From positions 1-64,000 of the forward strand of contig DATNCY010000030.1 in the NCBI GenBank assembly GCA_035553375.1: DNA of 64,000 bases. Reading direction: 5' to 3'. Below the pieces are notes generated by a model. It worked only from the letters and a program-made list of their open reading frames with translations, made no database searches and had not been told where the DNA came from. The position numbers and the translations under genes were made by a program. How positions within the stretch are numbered: position 1 is the first letter of the stretch; each line of letters starts with the position of its first letter. The stretch comes from JAJPHU01 sp035553375. Its GTDB lineage: Bacteria; Planctomycetota; Planctomycetia; Gemmatales; Gemmataceae. This document shows positions 24,601 to 33,019 of this stretch, piece by piece.

Positions 24601-26801
24601 CCATGCGTGCGATCGCGGCTGGGATCGCGCAGCGCGTGCTGCAAATGACCGATGATCGTGTTCTGCCAGTCGATGAACCAGATCGCGCCGTCCGGCCCTA
24701 TTTTCAGGTCGGAAGGACGGAAATTCGGATCGCTGGAGTAGATAATCGGTTCCGTTTCGGTGGCACCGAAGCTGCCGCCCTTGTTCTCCAGTTTGTATTG
24801 CAAAATGCCCTGGAAGCCGATGACGTTGGCGACGAGCAAATTGCCCTGGTTTTCCTTGGGAAAGTGCCGGCTGGAGAGAATCTCGACGCCGGGGCACGGC
24901 CGGGTTCGCTGCTGGTAGACCTGCGGCGGACGGCCATGTTTTTGCGGGAAATCCAGATGCCCGGAGAACAGCGCACCGTGATACGGATTGGCACCCGTGC
25001 CGTCGTAAACGAAATCCTCGCCCCAGTGCGTCCAGACGTGGCCGTGCGGATTGGCGAAGCCAAAGCTGACATACACATCGAACTTCTGGGCACGCGGCTC
25101 ATAGCGAAAAACGCCGCCGTTGGCGCAGCGCTGCGCGGGACCATACGGCGTCTCCACCTGCGTGTGATGGAAAGTGCCTTCCTGGAAATACAGCGCGCCA
25201 CCCGGATCGAGCGCGAAGCTGTTGGAGGTGTGATGCGAGTCGGCCGAGTCGAGTCCGTGCAACACACGCACGCGCAGATCGGCCTTGCCGTCGCCGTCGG
25301 TGTCCTTGAGGAACATCAGGTCGGGAGCTTGCGCGACGAGAACGCCGCCATTGTAGAAATCGAAGCCGGTCGGACAGTGCAGCTTGTCGGCGAAGACCGT
25401 CATCTTGTCGGCCTTACCGTCGCCGTCGGCGTCCTCGAAAATGAGGATCTTATCGTTCATTTCTTCTTTGGGTTTCCAGTGCGGATAGCTCGGCCATGCC
25501 GCCACCCACAGCCGGCCCTTCGAGTCGAACTGCATCTGTACCGGCTTGGCTAACTCCGGAAACTCCTTCTCGGAGGCGAAGAGATTGACCTTCAAGTTCT
25601 TACCAAGCGTCATCTTCTGAATGGCCTGTTCGCCGTCGAGATAGATATGCGAGCCATCCGGCCCCTTGCCGGGCTTGTTCGTCTTCACCGGAATGAACGG
25701 CGGCGTATTGCTATCGTCAACTTTCTCATCCTTACCCTGCGCGACGGCCCAGATGTGCTTATCGCGGTTGGCGGTCATCACGTCGAGAATTTCCATCTCG
25801 CGCTGCTGATCTTCGTAGTTGGATTGCTTATCGGCGTACTTCTCGAAGGCCCGGCCGCCGTAGACATTGAAGCCATCCAGCACACGGTAGCGATTGAACC
25901 AGTAGAAATTCTTATCGACGACGGCTTGCCGCAATTTCTCCAGCCCCTTCACATCGCGCTCCGTCTCGCCAGCGAACAGCGTCTGGTCGATGATGCGCGC
26001 CACGGCCTCATTGCCGCGTGTGTTGAGGTGAATACCGTTGATGGTCATCGGCTTATCGGGCGAATGGTCGTACAGCTTGCGCGTGGGATGGAACAAATCC
26101 ACGAAGGTAACACTATTTTCTTTGGCGACTTCGCCCATCGCTTTTGTGTACATATCCAGGCGTTTGTTGTTCGCACTGCCATCGGGCAGATTGCGGTCGT
26201 GCAAGTTCTCGTGAGCGATGGGAGAGAAGAGAACGAGACGCGGAGCGGATTTGCCGTTGTACTTCTGGCCGAGCGTATGCTTGATAAACGTCTCAAGATT
26301 TTTCTTGAACTGATCCAAGCCGGCTTCGCCGGCGAACGATTCGTTGTAGCCGAAGAAGGCGAAGACCACATCGGCGCGCGTGTTCGTCCTCTCCAGGCGG
26401 TTATCGGTCAATCCCTTGCGTGTTACCAGTTTGCCCGGCTCGGGGATGGGTTGCGAACCGGCCAGCCATTGATCCTGGCTGCCGAAGTTCGCCGAGCGCA
26501 GGCGAACGGTCAATTCGTCGCCGGAGAAACCAAGATTGCGAACCACGAGTTCATGCTTGGGGAAACGGCTTTGCAGCATCGTTTCCAGCCAGCCATCGTG
26601 CTGCATGCGGTCGGCGAGCGTGTTGCCGATGATGCAGATATGATCGCCGCGATGAAGCTCGAACTTCGCGGCCGGCTTCGCCGTATCGGCGCTGCGCACC
26701 GGAGCGGCGTTCGGTAGGAACGTCACGAGAGGCAGGAGGGCGGTGAGTAGTATGAGCGAAAGGCGCGGCGGAAGTTGAGATAGGCGGGACGGTAATTGCA
26801 T
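21699..26801 (-). CDS. Giant secreted mosaic: SGNH hydrolase, PVC dehydrogenase propeller, HEAT, discoidin, cupredoxin, cytochrome c
   Basis: 1700 residues. A signal peptide (1-38) leads to an SGNH/GDSL-like domain (about 45-270: GNTLADRM, NLGFSGDELTVR, FFGYNES, INGIHLNTRGNE). A PVC-type membrane-bound dehydrogenase propeller follows (about 400-745; PVQMQFDSKGRLWVAAWPS, several DADGDGKAD repeats). HEAT-like repeats come next (755-1115 and 1264-1310), flanking a discoidin/F5-8C-like sugar-binding module (1134-1243). A cupredoxin (about 1385-1485) has NDLMPHNF and YPYVCTYPGHWRRM for copper. Then a planctomycete-type cytochrome c module has CVACH near 1555, and the tail is GGHEHGHGHGH. This suggests a periplasmic or surface oxidoreductase acting on a glycan. 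The final His-rich tail probably binds metal. No partner gene is adjacent. Confidence 0.88.
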   Translation of the reverse strand: MQLPSRLSQLPPRLSLILLTALLPLVTFLPNAAPVRSADTAKPAAKFELHRGDHICIIGNTLADRMQHDGWLETMLQSRFPKHELVVRNLGFSGDELTVRLRSANFGSQDQWLAGSQPIPEPGKLVTRKGLTDNRLERTNTRADVVFAFFGYNESFAGEAGLDQFKKNLETFIKHTLGQKYNGKSAPRLVLFSPIAHENLHDRNLPDGSANNKRLDMYTKAMGEVAKENSVTFVDLFHPTRKLYDHSPDKPMTINGIHLNTRGNEAVARIIDQTLFAGETERDVKGLEKLRQAVVDKNFYWFNRYRVLDGFNVYGGRAFEKYADKQSNYEDQQREMEILDVMTANRDKHIWAVAQGKDEKVDDSNTPPFIPVKTNKPGKGPDGSHIYLDGEQAIQKMTLGKNLKVNLFASEKEFPELAKPVQMQFDSKGRLWVAAWPSYPHWKPKEEMNDKILIFEDADGDGKADKMTVFADKLHCPTGFDFYNGGVLVAQAPDLMFLKDTDGDGKADLRVRVLHGLDSADSHHTSNSFALDPGGALYFQEGTFHHTQVETPYGPAQRCANGGVFRYEPRAQKFDVYVSFGFANPHGHVWTHWGEDFVYDGTGANPYHGALFSGHLDFPQKHGRPPQVYQQRTRPCPGVEILSSRHFPKENQGNLLVANVIGFQGILQYKLENKGGSFGATETEPIIYSSDPNFRPSDLKIGPDGAIWFIDWQNTIIGHLQHALRDPSRDRTHGRIYRVTYANRPLLKPVKITGAPIDKLLDILKEPEDRVRSRARIELGGRESKEVIAAVKKWTAALDKKDPQYEHNMLEALWMHQYHNVVDEGLLKRMLASPDFRARAASVRVLCYWRERVPEALELLKNLAADPHPRVRMQAVRAASFFTVPEAIEVPLISADQPADPYVDFVRGETMKALDPIVSKAVKAGKTIHFTTDAGARYFLKNVSTDDLLRLKRTPAVYLELLFRKGVRDEYRREALTALAKGQKKSELRVLLDALRSQEDERKQQDESVVFDLIRLLTSRPASELAEARGELVKMATDSKLPVTRQLGFVALIAADGNVDKAWALATKSVSGLRDLLRAMPLIRDPNQKASLYPKVEPLLAGLPKELASTTNNGKSTLGRYVRIELPGKRRTLTLAEVEVFSDGRNIAPQGKATQKNTAYGGDASRAIDGNKNGNYNGGGQTHTAENTANPWWQVDLGSEVPIDSIVVWNRTDDGLRQRLDRFTLKVLDKNSKVIFEKKNLPAPPVKTAYDIGGEAPERVIRRAAMNALTSVRGKEADAFKALAKYVGNKADRQTAIQALQHIPAMHWPKEQAKPLLEVLLPYIRTIPVADRTSPAALDALQLADSLASQLPLAEAKQVRRELGELGVRVLRMATVPDQMLFDKERIVVKAGKPVEILFENNDLMPHNFVVTKPGSLEAIGMLAETTATQPGALERDYVPASDKVLLKSRLLQPRNSQKLSYIAPKQPGVYPYVCTYPGHWRRMYGAMYVVEDLDEYLADAEGYLAKHPLPIADELLKFVRPRKEWKFEELSASVEHLKEGRSFSNGKQIFQVANCVACHKLNGAGIEVGPDLTKIDPKQDKPIEILHDILDPSFRINEKYQTFTFELNSGKVVTGLVVAETPEMVKVLENPLAKADPVILKKSSIAERKKSPTSIMPKGLLDKMTREEILDLIAYVAAKGDQRSPLFKGGHEHGHGHGH

Positions 26802-27076
26802 GATGCGTGGCCTCGAAGTACATCGGCAGGTCGATTCACGGATGTTTGGACGATATAGCGATTACACTCGATACGGCTCGCTTCGGCAAGTGTTTCCTCG
26901 ACTTCCTTCGTGGATGTCGATGAGGAGATGGCCGCTTCACGCGATGCCTCGGAAATAATGCGCATTTTCTCCAAGACGACCGCGATTTGCGTTCGTTTCA
27001 CATATTGCATTTATTTCACTTGGCCGATAAACTGTAACGGTAGTGTGCGCCGCCAGATCCACAACCAAGTGATGCC

Positions 27077-27520
27077 ATGTCAAACCCACGACGAAAAGCT
27101 GCTGCGATACTCCCGACCGAGACCGTGAAAGTCAACGAAACTCCTGAGATGCCCCAACGAGGCCGGATTGAAATTGCTATTGACGGCGTTCGCGTCGAGG
27201 TGTCGCCTGAATTGGAGGCTGTTGTGCATCGAGCGTACAAAGGATTGTGCCAACCGCTGCCCCTGGAAATGACGACCACTCAAGCCGCAGGATTCTTGGA
27301 TGTCTCGCGGCCGTTCGTCATCAAACTCATCAAGCAGAAGCTGCTGCCTTGTCGTATGGTCGGAAAGCACCGTCGCATTCCGGCCGACGCCCTGGTGGAG
27401 TACCGGGAGAAAATGTTCCAGCGCGCGAAGAACGCGGCGGACGAGATGGTCCAGTTGTCGCAGGCGTTGGGACTCTATGACACCGAAGGGCCATCTACGA
27501 CGAAGGCAAAGCCGATGTGA
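27077..27520 (+). CDS. HTH (excisionase-type) antitoxin of a decayed PIN toxin pair
   Basis: 147 residues. After a basic N-terminus, the DNA-binding domain (about 60-115) reads EMTTTQAAGFLDVSRPFVIKL, then GKHRRIPADALVEYREKM. This is the excisionase-family HTH of antitoxins that precede PIN toxins. The last residues (about GPSTTKAKPM) are out of step with the domain and overlap toxin DNA read in another frame. A deletion has therefore probably fused the antitoxin 3' end to the toxin. The downstream PIN fragment begins 4 bases before this stop. Confidence 0.75.
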   Translation: MSNPRRKAAAILPTETVKVNETPEMPQRGRIEIAIDGVRVEVSPELEAVVHRAYKGLCQPLPLEMTTTQAAGFLDVSRPFVIKLIKQKLLPCRMVGKHRRIPADALVEYREKMFQRAKNAADEMVQLSQALGLYDTEGPSTTKAKPM

Positions 27521-27759
27521 TCGTGACTTTCAATATCAAAGACTTTCCAACGAACGTACTGAAGCCGTTCGGAATAGCCTCGGCGGTGCCCGATACCTTT
27601 GCCTCTCAACTGATGGAGAGTGGCATCGTCGTTGCCGCTGCCGCCGAACACCGGGCCGCTTTGAAGCGGCCACCCCTGTCACCCACCGAATATCTCGACG
27701 CCCTGCGCCGCAATGGCTTGCCCGGAACCGCCGATGCCTTCTCCACCGACGCCCTATGA
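27517..27759 (+). pseudogene. PIN-domain toxin remnant (C-terminal part)
   Basis: The frame GKADVIVTFNIKDFPTN continues from inside the antitoxin gene (in frame from about 27490) and matches the C-terminal half of PIN toxins: the TFNxKDFP motif with its aspartate, then DTFASQLM and PPLSPTEYLDALRRNGLPGTADA. The N-terminal ~100 residues with the first catalytic acids are missing. The listed start at 27517 is only the first in-frame start codon. It is therefore inactive unless complemented in trans. Confidence 0.7.
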
Positions 27760-27857
27760 TCGCGTCCATCGGCGATACTTGCGACAGTTCGCTCCCTCGT
27801 CAGCAGCCGGAAATCGGCGCGGATGTGCATGCGGGAAGGTGAATGGACGGCGTCGAG

Positions 27858-28157
27858 TCACTTGCCTTTTCGCTTCAGCTTGTGCTTCTTGGCCAGGCGC
27901 TCCAGGGCGTCGAAGGCTGGCTCCGTGCGTCCGGCCTCGACATCTTCGCGGCTCTCGCGCAGGAACGCCATCCGTTCGGCTTGTTCGGCTAACTCGATGA
28001 GCCGTTGATAGCTGGCCGCGTCCTGAACCACCAACTCCGTTTTGCCATTGATGGTCAGCTCTACCGGGTGTCCGTTTTTCTTCGTGCGAACCATGAATTC
28101 GCTGGTCTTGCGTTTGAAATCGCTCAACGAGCGAATAGCCTGGGACAGATCAATCAT
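27858..28157 (-). CDS. Phd/YefM-type antitoxin, orphan
   Basis: 99 residues. The N-terminal Phd/YefM fold (residues 1-60) reads DLSQAIRSLSDFKRKTSEFM, NGHPVELTINGKTELVVQDAASYQRL, a textbook antitoxin sequence. The C-terminal helix is Lys-rich (LAKKHKLKRKGK). In such pairs a RelE/ParE toxin usually lies just downstream, here below 27858, but that gap is only about 100 bases to the convergent PIN fragment and contains no 80-100-codon ORF. Nothing similar lies upstream. No toxin is visible. Confidence 0.78.
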   Translation of the reverse strand: MIDLSQAIRSLSDFKRKTSEFMVRTKKNGHPVELTINGKTELVVQDAASYQRLIELAEQAERMAFLRESREDVEAGRTEPAFDALERLAKKHKLKRKGK

Positions 28158-28323
28158 GGCTCGAACTTCCGCATCAACTTTGCGCTAAAAGCGAGGTTAG
28201 CAGCCCTAACGCTTCGTCCAAGAGGGGCATGAAAGGACCGCAGCGGACTTGCTTGACAAGAGGAGGGCCAATGCCGATGATATGCCGGCTATGACGGGCT
28301 AATTACGAGTTAATCAGGAGGAA

Positions 28324-28869
28324 ATGCCGATGCTCGCGGACACAATCCAGGCGAAGTTTCCCAAAGGCATTCGCGTACCGGACGATCTGCGTAAACTGTG
28401 TGACTTCGCCGAAGAACAAGGAAATTCCGTCAGCGGCTGCTTTGAGTTGGGTGCGGACACAGCGGATTCATGGTTCGGCAATGCCGAGGATGCTTCTCGG
28501 TTCGCCGTGTTCGGCTGCGGTCCCGATGGTTCGTTGATCGCCCTCTGGTTCTACAAAGAGATGGACTCTGCGGAAGCTCCGGTCGTGAACCTCGGTTCGG
28601 AAGGCGACGACAACATTGTGCTAGCGGCGAACATCCGCGAATTTCTCAAGTTGTTAGGCATTGGCTACAGCGAATTCGGGCCGAATTATGTCACCTGTGA
28701 GCCAGATGAGCCGGATTCGGCTGCCGATTTGCGCGAGTGGTTGGCCGAGGAGTACGGCATGGAATCGCCTGAGACCGCCGAACCGATTCTTCAAGAGGCT
28801 CGACGATTGCACCCGGATGTCGATGCCTGGATCGAGGAATGGCGGCAGAAGCGAGACGAATCCGCTTAA
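28324..28869 (+). CDS. SMI1/KNR4 (SUKH)-like protein
   Basis: 181 residues from ATG 28324, 3 bases after AGGAGGAA; an alternative ATG is two codons in. It opens MPMLADTIQAKFPKGIRVPDDLRKLCDFAEEQGNSVSGCFELG. Features resembling SUKH-fold proteins are the central FAVFGCGPDGSLIALWFYK and the LGSEGD segment followed by AANIREFLKLLGIGY, as in immunity-type SMI1/KNR4 domains. The C-terminus is acidic and helical. SUKH proteins often neutralise polymorphic toxins, but no toxin is next to it. It lies in a region of orphan antitoxins, which makes an immunity origin plausible. Confidence 0.6.
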   Translation: MPMLADTIQAKFPKGIRVPDDLRKLCDFAEEQGNSVSGCFELGADTADSWFGNAEDASRFAVFGCGPDGSLIALWFYKEMDSAEAPVVNLGSEGDDNIVLAANIREFLKLLGIGYSEFGPNYVTCEPDEPDSAADLREWLAEEYGMESPETAEPILQEARRLHPDVDAWIEEWRQKRDESA

Positions 28870-29015
28870 GCCAGCGATAGCTTGCGATCTTATCCACACC
28901 ACAGATGATACGAAGATGCTGAGCGTGACAGCGTTACTTGCTTGCTATCCGCGTGCCATCGGCTACGCTGGCAATCAGCCGCCCTACGCCTCACCATCCA
29001 CAAGGAGACGCCTCC

Positions 29016-30038
29016 ATGATTCGCTGTCTGTCTGCCTGTCTATTCAGCCTGTTCATCGTCTGCCCCGCTGTGGCCGATACGCCGGCGGCCAAGGTTCGCC
29101 AAAAGCTCTACGTCACCAACAGCGCCGGCAATGACGTCACCGTCATCGACGCGGCCACCAACAAGCCAATGGGTCGCATCGAGGTTGGTCCTCATCCGCA
29201 CGGCATCGCCGTGCCCGCCGCCCAGGACTTCATCCTCGTCACCATTGAGGGACGCAAACCGGGCGAACTCGTGTGGATCGATCCGCACACCGACAAGGTC
29301 ACACGCCGCATGGATGTCGGCCCCGCGCCGAACCAACTCGCCGTCACGCCCGATGGCAAGATCGCCTATGTTCCATGCAGCGACGGCTTCTGGGATGTCG
29401 TCGATGTCACTAAGGGCAAGGTACTCAAGCGCGTCTTCACCGGCGGCCGGCCACACAATACCCTCTGTTCGCCGGACGGCAAGCATATGTATTTGGCACC
29501 AATGGGATCGCCTAAGAAGGTGACGATCACCGACACGGCCACACACGAGATTCTCGGTACCATCCCGTACAGCAACGTGGTGCGGCCTATTGCGCTGTCG
29601 GCCGACGAGAAACGCTTGTTCGTCGAGGTCGATGGGTTAGTCGGTCTTGAGGTTGCCGACATTGCCAAGCGCAAGATGGTCCATCGCGTGCAGGCCGAGT
29701 TGCCGGACGAACAGCGCAAGGTCGCCAGCCGTAGTCATGGTCTGGGCATTCGTCCGGATCAAAAGGAAATCTGGGAATGCGATGTCGAGCATCACGATGT
29801 GCATGTGTACGACATTACGGGTGAGACGCCGAAGCAGATTGCGACCATCCCCATCGGCACGCAAATCTACTGGCTGACGTTCAGCCCGGATGGCAAGACG
29901 TGCTACGTGGCGGCGCGCGGCGGCAATGCCGTGGCCGTCGTTGACACCGCGACGAAGAAGGTGACGGCGCGCATTCCCGCTGGTAAACAGCCGAAACGTC
30001 TGCTCATGGTGACGGTGCCGGAGAAGGCGGCGCAATAA
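29016..30038 (+). CDS. Exported YVTN beta-propeller protein
   Basis: Start ATG 29016 follows AAGGAG at good spacing; the longer frame upstream (28938) lacks a Shine-Dalgarno and signal. The 340-residue protein has a signal peptide (about 1-20, ending PAVADT), then repeats of the 40-residue YVTN type: LYVTNSAGNDVTVIDAATN, then TPDGKIAYVPCSDG, SPDGKHMYLAP, SPDGKTCYVAARGG. Six or seven blades are expected, so it is a periplasmic or surface propeller used as a scaffold or to support a redox partner. The gene for a propeller plus di-haem cytochrome follows after an 80-base hairpin spacer, suggesting a shared pathway. Confidence 0.85.
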   Translation: MIRCLSACLFSLFIVCPAVADTPAAKVRQKLYVTNSAGNDVTVIDAATNKPMGRIEVGPHPHGIAVPAAQDFILVTIEGRKPGELVWIDPHTDKVTRRMDVGPAPNQLAVTPDGKIAYVPCSDGFWDVVDVTKGKVLKRVFTGGRPHNTLCSPDGKHMYLAPMGSPKKVTITDTATHEILGTIPYSNVVRPIALSADEKRLFVEVDGLVGLEVADIAKRKMVHRVQAELPDEQRKVASRSHGLGIRPDQKEIWECDVEHHDVHVYDITGETPKQIATIPIGTQIYWLTFSPDGKTCYVAARGGNAVAVVDTATKKVTARIPAGKQPKRLLMVTVPEKAAQ

Positions 30039-30044
30039 AGTCGT

Positions 30045-30103
30045 ACCAGCCCGAAACGCTAGCGAAGGCTTCTCGTCACCCATCGCTGGCGCTTCGGGCT
30101 GGT
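30045..30103. repeat. Imperfect GC-rich hairpin between propeller genes
   Basis: Arms 30045-30065 and 30083-30103 are inverted with two or three mismatches; the core is AGCCCGAAACGCTAGCGA, a member of the AGCCCGnAGCGC family. It lies 6 bases after the first propeller gene's stop. Confidence 0.75.
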
Positions 30104-30117
30104 GGGGATGTCCAACC

Positions 30118-31917
30118 ATGCGAACAATCCTCGCCAGCGCTTCCACGCTGCTACTCATTTCATCGCTGTTCCTGTTGTCGCCGCGAGTCCATCCCGCGCC
30201 GCGTGAGGAACCGCATCGCAGTCCGGTGGATGTGGTGCTGTTGCCGGGCGGTCGGCTCGCGCTGACAGCCAATCACACGGCGGATTCGCTGTCTTTGGTG
30301 GATATATCGGCGGGCAAGGTACTCGCCGAGTTATCGTGCGGTCGCAAACCCGTGGCGGTAGCCTGTTCGCCGGATGGCCGGCATGCCGCCGTTAGCAATC
30401 TCTGGTCGGGCACGCTATCGCTGTTCGATCTGGATGGCACAACCATCAAACCGGCCGGCACGCTTCAGATTGGTATTGAGCCGCGCGGTCTGGTCTTCAC
30501 GGCGAAGGGCCGTCTTTACGCGGCCCTGGCTGGTAACGATGAAGTCATAGCCATCGATTGGGCGAGCCGAAAAATCACGCAACGCTGGCCTGCGCCGCGC
30601 GAACCGCGTCATCTGGCGCTGTCGCCGGATAGTCGCTTTCTCGCCGCGGCCAGCAGTCGGTCGGCTCAGGTGTACTTGTGGGATCTGACGACCGGCAAAC
30701 TCGTTTGGACGCGAGAAATCGGCGATGCCTTCAATCTCCGCACTTTGGCATTCACGCCGGATGGTCGGGCGCTAATCTGCGCGCACGGGATCAAGCGATC
30801 GTTCCCGGTATCGCGCGAGAACATCGACAAGGGCTGGGTGACGGACAGCCGGCTGACGCGCCTGCCGCTCGATGCGAAAGCTGTACCGTCGCTGGAGCAA
30901 ATCGCTCTCGACAAACACGGCCAAGCCGTCGGCGATCCGCACGGCGTCGCCTTCGATCCGTCGGGACGCTATCTCGCCGTCACAGCGGGCGGCACCCATG
31001 AAATGCTGGTTTTCGAGTCGTCCGCGTTGCCGTGGACCGGCGGCGATCCCGGCGATTTTCTCCATGAAAGCCTGGCGAAGAACGACGGTAAGTTGCGCCG
31101 CCTGCCGTTGGAGGGCCGGCCGCTCGCGCTGACGTTTCTGCCCGGCGGTTCGCAAGCCGTCGTCGCCAACTACCTGCGCGATGCCCTACAGATCGTCAAT
31201 GTCCGCGCCGGTCGAGTGGTGCGGACGATTGCCTTGGGAGAACCGAAGCACCTCTCACCGGCGCGACAGGGCGAGGCGCTATTTTATGACGCCCGCCGTT
31301 CGCACAATCAATGGTTCAGCTGTCACACCTGTCACGTGGACGGACACACTTGCGGCTTGACCTTCGACACGCTCAACGATGATTCCTACGGCAATGCGAA
31401 GCTCACGCCGAGCCTGCACGGTGTCGCGCGGACCGCGCCGTGGACATGGCACGGCTGGCAGAAGAGCCTCGGCGCGGCAGTCGAAAAATCCTACGTGCAA
31501 ACCATGTTCGGTCCCAAACCGAGCGCCGACGAAGTGCGTGCCGTAGTCACCTTTCTTGGCACGCTCGATCATCCGCCCAATCCGCATCGCATCGCCGACA
31601 ATCGATTGTCAGTCGCGGCGAAGCGCGGGCAGGCTCTCTTTGCGGGAGCAGCGAAATGTGCGCGCTGTCATGCTGGCCCGGATTACACTTCCGAACATCT
31701 CTACGATGTGAAGCTGGATGCGGATGGCAGCCCGTACCGGCGCTGGAATCCGCCGACGCTGCGCGGCCTGTGGCAGCGTGGTCCCTATCTGCACGATGGC
31801 CGCGCCGCTACGCTCGACGACTTGTTGCAAGGACCGCACGCCCCGGAGAAACTCGGCGGACAGAAACTGAGTCCAGGCCAACGTCAGGATTTGATCGCCT
31901 TCCTTCAATCCTTGTGA
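30118..31917 (+). CDS. Exported beta-propeller with di-haem cytochrome c (MauG/CcpA-like) domain
   Basis: 599 residues: signal peptide (1-26), a WD/YVTN-type propeller (about 35-380, repeated xxSPDGRxxAV motifs), then a cytochrome domain with two CxxCH motifs: CHTCH near 400 and CARCH near 514. The motif LHDGRAATLDDLL and the terminal QRQDLIAFLQSL are typical of bacterial cytochrome c peroxidase/MauG-type proteins. It is periplasmic and likely oxidises a partner or reduces peroxide. It is probably co-transcribed with the YVTN gene upstream; the stop is 2 bases before the dehydrogenase start. Confidence 0.85.
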   Translation: MRTILASASTLLLISSLFLLSPRVHPAPREEPHRSPVDVVLLPGGRLALTANHTADSLSLVDISAGKVLAELSCGRKPVAVACSPDGRHAAVSNLWSGTLSLFDLDGTTIKPAGTLQIGIEPRGLVFTAKGRLYAALAGNDEVIAIDWASRKITQRWPAPREPRHLALSPDSRFLAAASSRSAQVYLWDLTTGKLVWTREIGDAFNLRTLAFTPDGRALICAHGIKRSFPVSRENIDKGWVTDSRLTRLPLDAKAVPSLEQIALDKHGQAVGDPHGVAFDPSGRYLAVTAGGTHEMLVFESSALPWTGGDPGDFLHESLAKNDGKLRRLPLEGRPLALTFLPGGSQAVVANYLRDALQIVNVRAGRVVRTIALGEPKHLSPARQGEALFYDARRSHNQWFSCHTCHVDGHTCGLTFDTLNDDSYGNAKLTPSLHGVARTAPWTWHGWQKSLGAAVEKSYVQTMFGPKPSADEVRAVVTFLGTLDHPPNPHRIADNRLSVAAKRGQALFAGAAKCARCHAGPDYTSEHLYDVKLDADGSPYRRWNPPTLRGLWQRGPYLHDGRAATLDDLLQGPHAPEKLGGQKLSPGQRQDLIAFLQSL

Positions 31918-31921
31918 GCCG

Positions 31922-32926
31922 ATGAAACTTGTCATTCACCCTCCCGTCGAAGACGCCCGCCTGTCACGCATCACGGCGGAATCGCCCGGCATGATTATCG
32001 TCAACGCCACCAACGAATCCGAAGCGCTGGCGCACATGCCCGACGCGGACGCCTTTTTCGGCAAAATTACGCCGTCCTTACTTGCCGTCGCCGGCCAGCT
32101 CCGCTGGGTGCAAGCGCCGACAGCCAGCCTGGAACATTATCTATTTCCCGAACTGGTCGCTCATCCCTGCGTGTTGACCAACATGCGCGGCCTGTTCTCC
32201 GATGTGATTGCCGATCAGGTGTTCGGCTACATCCTTTGTTTCGCCCGCAATCTGCATCGCTACATCATTCAGCAGATGTGCGCCCACTGGGCACCCGTTG
32301 GCGGTGAGGATGCCCGCGTCGCTTTCACGACTGGCCCCGGCGTCGTCAACGCCATTGATCGCGCGCACCTGCACCTCGGCGACGCTACACTCGGCATTGT
32401 CGGTCTGGGCAGCATCGGCGCGGAGGTAGCACGTCGCGGCTTGGCCTTCGGCATGCGCATTCTGGCCGTGGATCCAGTGCGGACAGAAGCGCCGGAGGGT
32501 GTCGAAGCGCTGTGGCCGGTCGAATGCTTGCCGGATTTGCTGGCGAACAGCGATTTCGTCGTCATCGCCGCTCCGCACACACCGGACACGGTCAAGATGT
32601 TTCGCCGGACGCAGTTTCAACAGATGAAACGGAGTGCTTATATCATCAATATCGGCCGTGGCATCCTTGTTGATCTGGAAGACCTGACGGCCGCGCTCCG
32701 CGCCGAGGAGATTGCCGGCGCGGCCCTTGACGTGTTTGAGACGGAGCCGTTGCCGGCGGATCATCCGCTCTGGAGCATGGCCGGTAAGGTGATTATCACA
32801 CCGCACGTCGCCGGCTATTCTCCGCGCATCGCCGAGCGCCATCTGGGCGTGCTGCTAGACAATATCCACCGCTTCGCGCACGGCGAGCCGCTCGTGAACG
32901 TGGTCGATAAGACACGGTGGTTTTAA
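31922..32926 (+). CDS. D-2-hydroxyacid dehydrogenase (NAD(P)-dependent)
   Basis: 334 residues of the D-isomer 2-hydroxyacid dehydrogenase family. The nucleotide-binding motif is GIVGLGSIGAEVARRG. The catalytic Arg is in NIGRGILVDLEDL, the Glu in ALDVFETEPLP, and the His in ITPHVAGYSPR. It interconverts a 2-keto acid and a D-2-hydroxy acid, using NAD(H) or NADP(H); the substrate is unknown. The start follows the cytochrome gene's stop by 4 bases. The upstream bases GTGAGCCG lack a strong Shine-Dalgarno, so it may be translationally coupled. It is a cytoplasmic gene downstream of exported redox proteins. Confidence 0.9.
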   Translation: MKLVIHPPVEDARLSRITAESPGMIIVNATNESEALAHMPDADAFFGKITPSLLAVAGQLRWVQAPTASLEHYLFPELVAHPCVLTNMRGLFSDVIADQVFGYILCFARNLHRYIIQQMCAHWAPVGGEDARVAFTTGPGVVNAIDRAHLHLGDATLGIVGLGSIGAEVARRGLAFGMRILAVDPVRTEAPEGVEALWPVECLPDLLANSDFVVIAAPHTPDTVKMFRRTQFQQMKRSAYIINIGRGILVDLEDLTAALRAEEIAGAALDVFETEPLPADHPLWSMAGKVIITPHVAGYSPRIAERHLGVLLDNIHRFAHGEPLVNVVDKTRWF

Positions 32927-33019
32927 CGAACAGAACAAGATCAGCCGACGTTTCTCGATCCCGGCGCTTCCGCTAGAATGCGGAGGTTGTGCCCAGTCCC
33001 TCTCGATTCGAGGTCAGCC

